Positions 1 through 10,081 of a DNA stretch of 64,000 nucleotides are shown one piece after another. The translations under genes and the position numbers were made by a program. The notes beneath the pieces were generated by a model. It did no database searches, was not told the DNA's origin, and saw only the letters and a list, made by a program, of their open reading frames with translations. Each line of letters starts with the position of its first letter. The first letter of the stretch is position 1. The DNA is from Amanita rubescens (taxonomy: Eukaryota; Basidiomycota; Agaricomycetes; Agaricales; Amanitaceae), in contig WION01000128.1 of the NCBI GenBank assembly GCA_015039365.1, positions 62,001 through 126,000 of the forward strand, read 5' to 3'.

Positions 1-16
1 ATCTACCAAGCTATGA
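1..16 (+). CDS. C-terminal codons of an unidentified gene (partial at window edge)
   Basis: These bases match 10066-10081, where they form the last codons (Ser-Thr-Lys-Leu-stop) of a two-exon fragment at 9733-10081. The window therefore opens at the end of another copy of that gene. The rest lies to the left of the window. This is an inference from the direct repeat only; nothing else of the gene is visible here. Confidence 0.5.
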
Positions 17-1554
17 AACACGTATATTTATATGTTGTTCACTCGTACTGTATCAATGATTATTAGGAACTGCGTGCTGTTACTGATAACGGCTCGAACC
101 TGATGATGTTGTATTATCAAGACTATGGAAAAGAATAGAGGTTGGAACTTGGGAGAATGATGGCATTTGTATCACAACGGCGCTTTTGACCGGGGACGAG
201 AAACTCATTAATCAGTATATGTGCGGTCGTTGGCAGTTGTTCCAACCCAACGGCAGGGTACGTGGTTGGGGCGCTCGACGTCTCAACATTTGTGGCGTTT
301 TATGACATGATTTCTAAAATATGCCCGGACTATCGGCGTGCGTAGCTGTATATCAGCGTTTTGCGCACGAGAAAAGAAAAAGATCCTGTTGCTAGATAGC
401 GAACAACTTAGATATAGGATCGGGGAAAGAAAAAAACCACAGCACCCAGGATTCCCGCGTGGTCCCCCACCGTGGTACTAACTAGGCGGCACTCTGGTTG
501 ACTGCGCAGATCGGACGGGATGCGGTGCTTTCAGAGTCCTATGGCCGTGGATGTTGGTGAATAATCTAAATTCCCTATGTACCCATTTTCTGACATTGCT
601 GGTGGCAACGACAATTGGTGCGCTGCACTTACCAGAAGTGCGGTACCACGCGCACTTTGATGATGAAACGATTTTATATCGAACTTCCAAATTTATGGTC
701 AAATAAAGCGGCTCGCAGTACGCATTCACATGGAAAAAGATTAACCACAAGGCACATGTATACACCTGGTTGCTCGCAAATCGAATCATAGATCACTTGA
801 GATGGAAAATTGGTCAGAGGGCGAACAACGCGAGCTGAAGCGCCTTACAGTAACGCTTTCAAAATCGATTGCTGCAAATAATCAAGAGGAGTGTACGCAA
901 GAGCAACTGTGTGCAAAGGCGAGGTCGCGATAAGTGCATCCGTGGGGTTAGTATTAATAGGGTTACCACCTGAAGGCCTGACGCGTAGTAACAGCATGGA
1001 TGTTTATTTCGCTACCTCGCATGACGGAATAGCAGATCACCATAACGTAGCGCGCATTCACACGTCAGGCGAGAAAGAATCACGCGGTTCAAGCTATGCG
1101 CCAATCGTCATTCGCAAAGTAACATTCTGAGTAACATTACGCTGGATATGCATGTAAGCAACATGTACTACTATGCGACAAAGAGAAACGCAAACGATGC
1201 ACACACCTAACTCATACCACCGAGGGTCTCTGTCTATGGATAAAAGCTGCTTGAACAAATCCAGTTCCTCCACAGCTGTGGGACCTTGGTGAATAAGCCG
1301 AGCATTGTGAGTTGCGAAGCAAGGGACGACTGCCGCTCCCGAATAACTTGACAAAATTACTGGATAACACTCTGCCATCTCAGCAATATTCCGCACGATA
1401 GATATTTTTGAATCTCGGCTGTAGCGCTTTCCTTTCTCTCCGTGGTAGTCACCCAGGAAAGCATCATCTATGAAGTAACCGAATCCAGCTTTTCGGTCCT
1501 TCAAGTCGTCTGGCACTGGTAGCATCTCAATAATCGCCCCTCTGGAAGATGAAA
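1..1554. repeat. Direct repeat, copy 1 (partner 10066-11397)
   Basis: The sequence from base 1 to about 1554 matches 10066-11397 in the same orientation. There are scattered substitutions and several indels; copy 1 is longer in the middle, around 790-1130. The match ends abruptly at a shared intron acceptor (TTCATCTTCCAG on the minus strand). The two copies flank the left codon-array gene. Bases 18-1210 hold no gene I can support. A short open stretch around 480-660 is conserved in both copies on the minus strand but has no clear start and no family I recognise. Confidence 0.85.
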
Positions 1555-1949
1555 AAAGACACTTACCCAATTGCACGGACAACGTTCATACCCGCTTGCA
1601 GTTGCGCTGCTGCTTTTTCCACCATCAGGCTTTTCTCCACCGCCACCGCCCCCGCGACCATACGTTCACTTTGCCTTTTTGGTAGTCCTGTGATGGAGCT
1701 GTGTAGTGGTAATGACAGGACCGGAACGAAGGAGAGCCAGACCGGTCGGGGACAATGCGGGAAGTAGTAGAATGTATTGCCAGGGGTGTAAGAGTGGATT
1801 GTGAGGTCCGGAGCAGATAGAACGGTGGACATTGATGAAGCGAGGCTGAAGCGAGTGATCGTCTGGATAAGAGTGGGCGTAATACTTATACAGCCGCCGT
1901 TCGAGCAGGCGGCCTGAACACGTCTTGCGTGGGCACGACTATCTTCCAT
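1199..1949 (-). CDS. Small hypothetical protein, copy 1
   Basis: I do not recognise this family. Reading from 1949 down, a possible first exon (MEDSRAHARR...) runs to 1563. A conserved exon with motifs such as AGFGYFIDDAFLGDYHGEKG follows to about 1206, ending ...RWYEL before a GTGTGT donor. The next exon would give a stop almost at once in both copies. Joining the first two parts needs removal of about 25 nt with good GTAAGT and CAG ends. That is too short for a normal fungal intron, so the model may be damaged or the true intron shortened. The second part is conserved at 11060-11395, which suggests it was once coding. It has no signal peptide or membrane segment. Confidence 0.4.
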
Positions 1950-2792
1950 GAAGAAATCGGAAAAAGAGTGGCTGAGGTCCTGACGAGTTGGTGGGCGCCG
2001 GGCGTAGATCAAGGATAAATGAAGGATTTTTGAGGCCTGCGGAAGAGGTCAGGAAAGGTATATACAATTGAAGGGATGAACACACCTTGCGAAACGGTCC
2101 GCATACTCCATCCTGGTAGGACGCCACGATATTGCAAAAGGGGATTCAGAAATCACGACGCTAGTAGGGAGGTGGTTCCTCGCTTAGCGTGATGTTGATT
2201 ATAAGGTTGGATGTGGTTGAGCAGTGTGTGAAAGCGGGACAGTGAACGGAGCACCTTCATAGTAAGCGGGTGCCCGTGAGAAGAGAAGTTATCCAAATAC
2301 GTACGACTGGGCCTGAGAGCTGCCTGGTTCCTGGGGTCAGTGCTGCCTCGTGAACTTATAGTCCTGCGCGCTTTCAACCCTTTGACCGGACGCACCATTC
2401 GATTCGCTCGTAGCCGTACCATACAGTACACTCGCATTCGCTCTGCGCGCTCTCAAATCTTGACCAAACGCGTCGTTTCTAACCACTGCCGCCTAGTATC
2501 GCACGGTCACCTGACGCACCGTTATCTCCTTGCCATCTGCATTTCACATACTACTAGGTGGGGCTACGTCATTGGAATAACCACTGATGCCTGCTGATAT
2601 CTTAATCCAGAGTCCAGGAATCATCCGTTGCCCCCGTTGAGGAGCTCATTTCACACTACTGGTCTCCTTGATTCACACCATAACACACACCCAGCTAGTC
2701 TCACCACTGTTTTTTTGATCAGCTCTGGTGACTTCCATTTTGTCACACCCACAATCAAACAATCTGATCTTGATCCTAGCACAACGTCAGTC
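1950..2792. other. Intergenic stretch upstream of the left array gene
   Basis: No gene can be supported here. The last 200 bases are rich in CACAC/CAATC-type sequence, as in many basidiomycete promoters and 5' UTRs. They lead into a good start context (GTCATGGCA) at 2793. Base composition changes from about even GC to AT-rich and CpG-poor across 2600-2800. Confidence 0.5.
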
Positions 2793-5700
2793 ATGGCAGC
2801 TACAACTGGTGCACCATCTTTGAGTAGGCTGATTTATGAGTCTCAGCATTGCTAATCCTTGACTAATGCATATCAGATGTAGATGAGGCACATGTTCAAA
2901 TACTCAGAGAACACTACCTATGCCCACACTTTCGTATCCTTGTCATCGGGAGGGCCAATGCAGGCAAAACAACCATCCTTGAGAAGGTTTGTGGTGTGGC
3001 AAAGGGGGCAAAGCCCATTATATATAACAAGGATGGTAAGTCAGTCTCAGTTTTGTGCTTCTTTTGACTGTTGAATTTCTTGCAGGCAATCAGCTTAAAC
3101 AGTCTGATATTCATTTGATGCCATCAATTGAGGTGAGTCAGATAATGATTTATGGCCCTGTCAGATGGATGTACCCATTCACATGCAATGATAACAGAGA
3201 GGCGAGCATGATATTGAGCATCAAATTACATACCCTGGAAGTAACTTTATCTTCCATGACTCTCGGGGTTTTGAATCTGGTTCAACTGAGGAATTGGAGA
3301 TTGCTTGGGAGTTCATTGAAAAGAAGTCTGCAGAAACTGAGCTAAAAAATCAGCTGCATGCAATCTGGTATTTTGCTTTATCCCTTTATAGTCTCTCTGA
3401 CTTGGCTTCCTATAGGTACTGTATACCCATGGACAGCCCTCGTCCTGTTTTACCTGCAGAACTTGAATTTTTTAATAAAGGGACAGGCAGAGGTAAGTCA
3501 TAATGAATTCACAAGTCATCTTATTGGTTTTGGAGAGATTGGTTCCCCTTAACTCCTTTCCATTGGCCAACTTGCCACAAATCTGATAGTACTGACTAAT
3601 AAATATTTCCTTTACAGTCCCCTTGGTGGTTGTATTCACTAAATTTGATGGTCAAATAGCCAGTGAATTTGTCAACTTGCCTGATGCAAAGGATGAAGTT
3701 AAGTGGGAGAGAGCCAGGGAAATTGCTGAAATCACTTTTCAGAAAGTTTATCTTCCTAAAGTTTTGAATGCCAAATATCCTCCCAAGGGATATGTGAAAT
3801 TGGAAGGTGAGAATGATGAGAGCTTCTCCCTAAAAATGGCAGTAATGTTGTCTCATAGACATGGATTTACCAGAAATGAATTGTGCTGAATTAACTCAGG
3901 AAACTGCTGATGCAATAGATGATAACAGCATGAATCAGCTGTTTGTTTCAACCCAGATGAATAATCTTGACCTTTGTGTTAAATCTGCACTTCGGTGAGG
4001 GCCACTTTCAAAAGTCACTTATGGACATAATTGACATTGTTCAGACATGCCTTGGACCATAAACAACATTGGACATGGAATGATATCATTGTCATAGTTT
4101 TTGCAAAATTTCCACATTTCTGGGTATGCATTTTTGTCAACTGCACTTCAGCATAGGAAAAATCAAATGCAAATAGGTGGACAGGGAGGTGGGTGCCTTC
4201 ATATGAAATAATAAATATTTGCAACAAGTTCATCAGGAGGTAAGCAACACTCCAATGCCTTTACATGAAAACAAAATTACTGATACTTCAGGTGGCCAAT
4301 AAACAACTGAGTGAAACACAGGTCAGGTGTCACCACATTCTTAGTGGCAAGACCTGATGTTATTTATATCAGTGGGTAAGTCACATTGAACTAACATAAA
4401 TCTGATATATTTTCTCATGACAACAGTTTGTAAGTAATGCTGTCTTTTGTGATCAGAGATCTTGTCTCATAATCTACAGGAAGTGAGTGACATGACTCAA
4501 TTCTGATTTTGGTAAATGATCCCATGCACATCATATGACCAATAGCGTGTAAGTTAATTTATCACTGAAAGCAGACTTGTTAATCCAGTCTCTCATGGAC
4601 AGGGAGTGAGTAACAAAATACTGCCTCACATCACATCTGACCTGCTTAAAGAAAGTAAGCAATGTTGACATTTCTGCAGTTTAGAGTCATAGATAACTGA
4701 ATGAACTATAGAAAGTTGGTGACATACTACTGTTATCTGAAAGAGAGTCTCAACAAGTTTCATAACAGGATGTAAGTGACATCTCCTTTCTATCTGCTTA
4801 TAAACATTACATCTTGCCTCAAATGACAGATAGTAAATATTTATAATTTTTCCCTTTCAAAGCCTCTTCATAAACTATTGCAAAATGAACAGGATGTATG
4901 TGATACTTTCATGACATGAAAATTCATCAGATGAACAACTATGGTAACAGAGAGTCTGTGGAATTGTCTTTTCCCCAACTCAATACACTAACTTGTCCAC
5001 CCTAAAAGGAAGTGAGTGATGCAGCATGCTCACCACTCTGGTGCAAGATAATTTGGACACATACAATTTAAACTTATTCTTTGTTATATAGATGGTGAGT
5101 TATATTGAACTTTCTGTGAAAAGCAGTGAAATCACAGCTTTTTCTATAAATAGCAGGTAAGCAGTATGTCATGTTGTTTTAGTAGTTCAAATGACCTTAT
5201 CAAAATGTTGCCTATGGTTAACAGCATGTGAGTAACATTGCAAATGATGCTGAAAAGCTGTCCTATCTATTTTTCCCATGACCAACAGGAAGTGAGTGAC
5301 TTTGGAGATTCTTGTGAAAGACATCTTTTCTGAACCATGACCAACAGAAAGTGAGTTACATTGCACATTTTGTGAAAGGCAGTGTCATCACATCTTTTCC
5401 TATGAACCATGATCAACAGCAAGTGAGTTACATTGCACATTTTGTGAAAGGCAGTGTCATCACATCTTTTCATATGACTAACAGAGAGTGAGTGACATTG
5501 CACATTTTGTGAAAGGCAGTGCCATCATATCTTTTCCTATGACCAACAGTTTGTGAGTGACATTGCACATTTTGTGCAAGGCAGTGTTATCATATCTTCT
5601 CCCATGACCAACAGGGAGTAAGTGACATTGCACATTTTGTGAAAGGCAGTGTCATCACATCTTTTCCTATGACCAACAGGGAGTGAGTGACACAAGTTGC

Positions 5701-8700
5701 ACATTTTGTGAAAGGCTGAGTGTCATCACATTTTTTCCTTTGACCAACAGCGTGTGAGTGACACTGCACATCTTGTGAAAGGCAGTGTCATGACATCTTT
5801 TCCTATGAACAACAGATTGTGAGTGACATTGCACATTTTGTGAAAGGCGGTGTCATCACACCTTTTCCTATAACCAACAGGCAGTGAGTGATGCTGCACA
5901 TTTTGTGAAAGGCAGTGTCATCACATTTTTCCTATGACCAACAGCTTGTGAGTGACACTGATTGCAAATTTATGAAAGGCAATGTCATCACATTGTTTCC
6001 TATGACCAACAGAGAGTGAGTGAAATTGTACATCTTGTGAAAGGCAGTGTTATCACATGTTTTGTTATCACATTTTTTCTATGACCAACAGGCAGTGAGT
6101 GACATTGTCCATTTTATGAAGGCGTTGTTGTCACATCTTTTCCTACTATGACCAACAGAAAGTCAGTGACATTGCCCACTGTATGAAGGCAGTGTTATCA
6201 CATCTTTCCCTATGACCAACAGCCAGTGAGTGACATTGCACATTTTGTGAAAGGCCTAAGTGTTCCTATGACCAACAGTTTGTAAGCAACATTGCTTATT
6301 TGTGAAAGGCAGCAACATCACATCTTTCCTATGACCAACAGGAAGTAAGTGACATTCCCAGCACATTTTGTGAAAGGCAGTGTCATCACATCTTTTCCTA
6401 TGACCAACAGGGAGTGAGTGACATTGCCCATTTATGAAGGCATTGTTGTCACATCTTTTCCTATGACCAACAGGATGTGAGTGACATTGCCCCATTTATG
6501 AAGGCATTGTTGTCACATCTTTTCCTATGACCAACAGGATGTGAGTGACATTGCACATTTGATGAAGGCAGTACGGTCATCACATCTTTTCCTATGACCA
6601 ACAGGGAGTGAGTGACATCACACATTTTGTGAAAGGCCTGTGTTCCTATGACCAACAGTTTGTAAGCAACATTGCTCATTTTGTGAAAGGAAGTGTCATC
6701 ACATCTTTTCCTATGACCAACAGCAAGTAAGTGACATTGCTCATTTTGTGAAAGGCAGTGTCATCACATCTTTTCCTATTTGGACCAACAGTTTGTGAGT
6801 GACATTACACATTTTGTGAAAGGCAGTGTCATCACATCTTTTCCTGTGACCAACAGGTTGTCAGTGACATTGCACATTTTGGGAAAAGCAGTGTTATAAC
6901 ATCATTTCACATCATTTTTTATGACCAACAGGTTGCAGTGAGCAACATTGCACATTTTGTGAAAGGCACTGTCATCACATCTTTCCTATGACCAACAGGG
7001 AGTAAGTGATATTGCACATTTTGTGAAAGGCAGTGTCATCACATCTTTCCTATGACCAACAGATTGTGAGTGAGATTTCACATTTTGTGAAAGGCAGTGT
7101 CATCACATCTTTTCCTATGACCAACAGGGAGTGAGTGATATTGCACATTTTATGAAAGGCAGTGTCATCACATTTTTTCCTATGACTGGCAACAGGGAGT
7201 GAGTGACTGTACATTTGTGAAAGGCATTGTTATCATATCTTTTCCAGCAGGTGAGTTACATACATTGCACATTTTGTGAAAGGCACTGTCATCACATCTT
7301 TTCCTATGACCAACAGGGAGTGAGTAATACTGCACATTTTGTGAAAGGTTTGAGTGTTATCACATCTTTTCCTATGACCATCAGGCAGTGAGTGACATTG
7401 CACATTTTGTGAAAGGCACTGTCATCACATGCTTTCCTATGACCAATAGATTGTGAGTGATATTGCACATTTTGTGAAACATAGTGTCATCACATCTTTC
7501 CTATCACCAACAGGGAGTGAGTGACATTGCACATTTTGTGAAAGGCAGTGTCATTACATCTTTTCCTATGACCAACAGGGAGTGAGTGACATCACACATT
7601 TTGTGTAAGGCAGTGTCATCACATTTTTCCCTATGAACAGGAAGTGAGTGACAGTACATTGCACATTTTGTGAAAGGCAGTGTCATCACATCTTTTCCTA
7701 TGACCAACAGCAAGTGAGTGACAATGCACATTTTGTGAAAGGTAGCATCTTCACATCTCTTCCTATGACCAATAGCAAGTGAGTGACATTGCAAATTTTG
7801 TGTCATTGTATCTTTTTCTATGACCAACAGGAAGTGAGTGACATTGCACATTTTGTGAAAGGCAGTGTCATCACATTTTTTCTTACAACCAACAGGAAGT
7901 GAGTGACATTGCACATTTTGTGAAAGGCCTGAGTGTCCACTGTCATCACATCTTTTCCTATGATCACCAGGGAGTGAGTGACATTGCAAATTTTGTGAAA
8001 GGCCTGAGTGTCATCACATCTTTTCCTATGACCAACAGAGAGTGAGTGACATTGCATATTTTGTGACAAGGCAGCATTATCACATCTTTTCCTGTGACTA
8101 ACAGGAAGTGAGTGACATTGCAAATTTTGTGAAAGGCCTGAGTGTCATCACATCTTTTCCTATCACCAACAGGGAGTGAGTGATATTGCACATTTTGTGA
8201 AAGACAGTGTCATCACATCTTTTCCTATGACCAACAGCTTGTGAGTGACATTGCACATTTTGTGAAAGGTTTGAGTGTTATCCTATCTTTTCCTATGACC
8301 AACAGGCAGTGAGTGACACTGGACATTTTGTGAAAGGCAGTGTCATCACATCTTTTCCTTTGACCACCAGAGAGTGAGTGAAATTGCAAATTTGTGAAAG
8401 GCAATGTCACCAAATTCTTTCCTATGGCCAACAGGCAGTGAGTGACATTGCCAATTTTGCAAAAGGCAGTGTCATCACATCTTTTCCTATGACCAACAGG
8501 AAGTGAGTGGCATTGCACATTTTGTAAAAGGCAGCAGTGTCATCACATCTTTTCCTATCACCAACAGCAAGTGAGTGACATTGCACATCTTGTGAAAAGC
8601 ATGTCATCACATCTTTTCCTATGATCAACAGGCAGTGAGTGACATTACACATTTTTGAAAGGCACTCAGTGTTATCACATCTTTTCCTATCACCAACAGG

Positions 8701-9441
8701 GAGTGAGTGACATTGCACAATTTATGAAAGGCAGTGTCATCACATCTTTTCCTATGATCAACAGGCTGTATGTGACATTGCAAATTTTCTAACCTGCATT
8801 CTCAGCATCCCATCATTCATGAATGTTTGATATACCATTAAATCCTACTAATGTCAGAAAGTGAGCATGTTGCCTTATCTTTTTCCTGTCTTCTTTTACA
8901 CTAAAGTTATTGTAGATTGTAAGATTACATTTCATCTCACCCACTCTCACTGCCAAGTGATGTGACCATTCCTCTCATTTAAATCACTTTCCTTGATTTC
9001 CAGGTGAGTGATTCTGGTTTATGAGGTACTATGTACTACTGAGATGTTTTACTCTATCTCATGATTAGCATGAGCTTTTCTCCATCTTTGGATACAAGCA
9101 ACAACAGAATTTTGCTTTCAAGGTCTTTCTGTTGTTTTTTTTGTGTAGTACACAACTGATCCTATTTCAACAAGCCTACTGATTTCCAAATCTTAGTTTG
9201 TAAATTACTCCTTTCACTTTTACTGGATTTATGCTTAAACTTTCAAGCAATTATTATCATTGCAAAGATATCATTTTGGATCAATAAACCACTTCTGCCA
9301 TCAATCATGGAGGCCTTGGATCAATACAAGCAAAAAGGCTATGTTCAGAAGCTGAAGACTGACATTACTCCTAACTTTATGGGCTCTGGTGTTCAAGATT
9401 TTGTCACATTACTCTATAGTCAAGTGACTCACATTGAGTAG
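2793..9441 (+). CDS. G-domain protein with long single-codon exon array (left copy)
   Basis: I can splice 85 exons by hand into 473 aa with no stop. Exons 1-11 are 2793-2823, 2877-3035, 3086-3132, 3198-3367, 3416-3492, 3618-3806, 3859-3994, 4045-4123, 4177-4188, 4237-4239 and 4292-4321. Then come 71 micro-exons from 4373 to 8918, and finally 9069-9122, 9175-9199 and 9248-9441. The N-terminal part is a GTPase-like domain: P-loop GRANAGKT (about 2958-2981), a DxxG-like HDSRG (about 3255), and TKFDG (about 3638), which fits the G4 NKxD motif. Exon 11 encodes VANKQLSETQ, and the array follows. After the array comes HELFSIFG..., then a hydrophobic segment (SIIIIAKISFWINKPLLP) and ...VTHIE-stop. 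The right homologue continues into a kinase where this copy stops, so this one is probably truncated. Start ATG 2793 is in good context and phases match the next exon. GTP binding is inferred from motifs; the function is unknown. Confidence 0.8.
4373..8918 (+). repeat. Tandem intron array with single-codon exons (left, 71 micro-exons)
   Basis: Each unit is an intron beginning GTGAGTGACATTGCACA and ending CCTATGACCAACAG, followed by exactly 3 nt before the next donor. Codons by first base: W4373 F4427 E4480 R4546 G4603 K4652 K4712 D4769 I4830 D4893 R4951 E5009 M5092 Q5154 H5225 E5289 K5348 Q5420 R5485 F5550 G5615 G5680 R5751 I5816 A5881 L5945 R6013 A6092 K6159 P6223 F6279 E6342 G6411 D6474 D6538 G6605 F6659 Q6724 F6792 V6857 V+A6932 (six bases) G6999 I7063 G7128 G7196 Q7248 G7317 A7385 I7450 G7514 G7579 E7641 Q7711 Q7776 E7831 E7896 G7971 R8039 E8105 G8173 L8238 A8306 R8371 A8435 E8500 Q8568 A8632 G8700 A8765 K8858 I8916. 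There is no stop among 72 codons. Introns before about 5289 and after 8765 are diverged; those between are near-identical copies of about 62 nt. A branch-site-like TGAC lies about ten bases before each acceptor. The phase is set by the flanking exons: VANKQLSETQ ends in phase 0 and HELFSIFG starts in phase 0. Confidence 0.88.
9004..9004 (+). promoter_or_regulatory. Possible zero-length exon (recursive splice site), left gene
   Basis: After the last single-codon exon (ATT at 8916) a strong acceptor, TTGATTTCCAG, is followed directly by a strong donor, GTGAGTGA. The next coding exon starts only at 9069. Any exon placed here with another acceptor meets a stop. The homologous right gene has the same acceptor-donor join at 51926/51927. 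The site fits recursive splicing (an intron removed in two steps with nothing left behind), or one undivided intron. Confidence 0.5.
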
Positions 9442-9732
9442 AGCCAAGATATGGTATGCATTAATGTGGATCTTATACCTATATATGTTTAACAAAGAAC
9501 CATTTTTTTCCCAGAAGTGAATATAGCAGTTGAAAGCTAATGTACATATATGGCATATCAACCCTAGAAGTAGTTTTTGAGATATGAAGACAACAATGTG
9601 TAGCTCTTTTCATTGACATTCCATATTTGGAGTCATGTGACTGGCAGTGTCAGAGTTGGGTGATCACCGTTAAATTCCACAGAAAGGAAATCACATTAAT
9701 CCCTCCGCAATACTATATCCTCTAAGTATCAG
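9442..9732. other. Junction between the truncated left array gene and the next gene fragment
   Basis: About 290 bases without a supported gene. The AT-rich, CpG-poor composition of the array gene continues to about 9660 and then gives way to normal sequence. No kinase coding sequence like that of the right homologue is present. The missing 3' half was presumably lost at a breakpoint here. Confidence 0.5.
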
Positions 9733-10081
9733 ATATCCTCCCGAGAGGCATCAATACCCAAAGCCAGCGTGAGAAGGTGGAGAGGCTATCTCGAGGAGCA
9801 TTTGGCAAGTTGTCCTTCAATCCAAAGCATTTTCCCCCAGAAGATGGCGATGCGGACCCAAAGCGGATGCTGCTGGTGTACGAAGGCGACGAGACGCGAG
9901 GTGGTCCACCTGGTCGTTTGCATAGGGCATTTGTGAAGCATGACGAACATGGTGTAAGTATTTTTCATGATATATCCATTCACCCCGACGAAGCTGACCG
10001 TGATGTTAGGTAACTCGTGAAATAGAACTTCATCGGAACTTTGACATATTCGAGTCGGGACCTGCATCTACCAAGCTATGA
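9733..10081 (+). CDS. C-terminal exons of an unidentified gene (fragment)
   Basis: An exon after acceptor TATCAG at 9733 reads ILPRGINTQSQREKVERL... to HDEHG at 9953. A GTAAGT intron follows, then a last exon (10010-10081) reading VTREIELHRNFDIFESGP and ending STKL-stop. I do not recognise the family. The last bases are the start of the direct repeat and recur at window positions 1-16, so a second copy of this gene lies to the left of the window. No upstream exons are visible, because the array gene ends only about 290 bases before. This is probably a 3' fragment left by duplication. Confidence 0.5.

Noticed and set aside
478..789. Minus-strand reading frame conserved in both direct-repeat copies (also at 10539-10745)
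   Set aside because: Conservation follows from the recent duplication. There is no ATG in common, no splice partner and no recognised motif.
7504..7516. Plain non-coding minisatellite inside one large intron as the whole explanation of the arrays
   Set aside because: It does not explain why all 109 spacers are exactly 3 or 6 bases, why none contains a stop, why acceptor and donor are kept in every unit, or why outer units are conserved between two diverged genes. It remains the main alternative until transcripts are seen.
5267..8718. Many minus-strand reading frames with repeated peptides such as MQCHSLPVGHRKRCDD across the left array (and similar plus-strand frames at 52364-53022)
   Set aside because: They are antisense readings of the tandem introns. 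Frame shifts from unit to unit, no start context or splice logic supports them, and the sense strand has a consistent spliced frame.
4373..8918. CRISPR-like array (regular repeats with short variable parts)
   Set aside because: The spacers are only 3 nt, the repeats are introns with donor, branch and acceptor signals, and the organism is a eukaryote.
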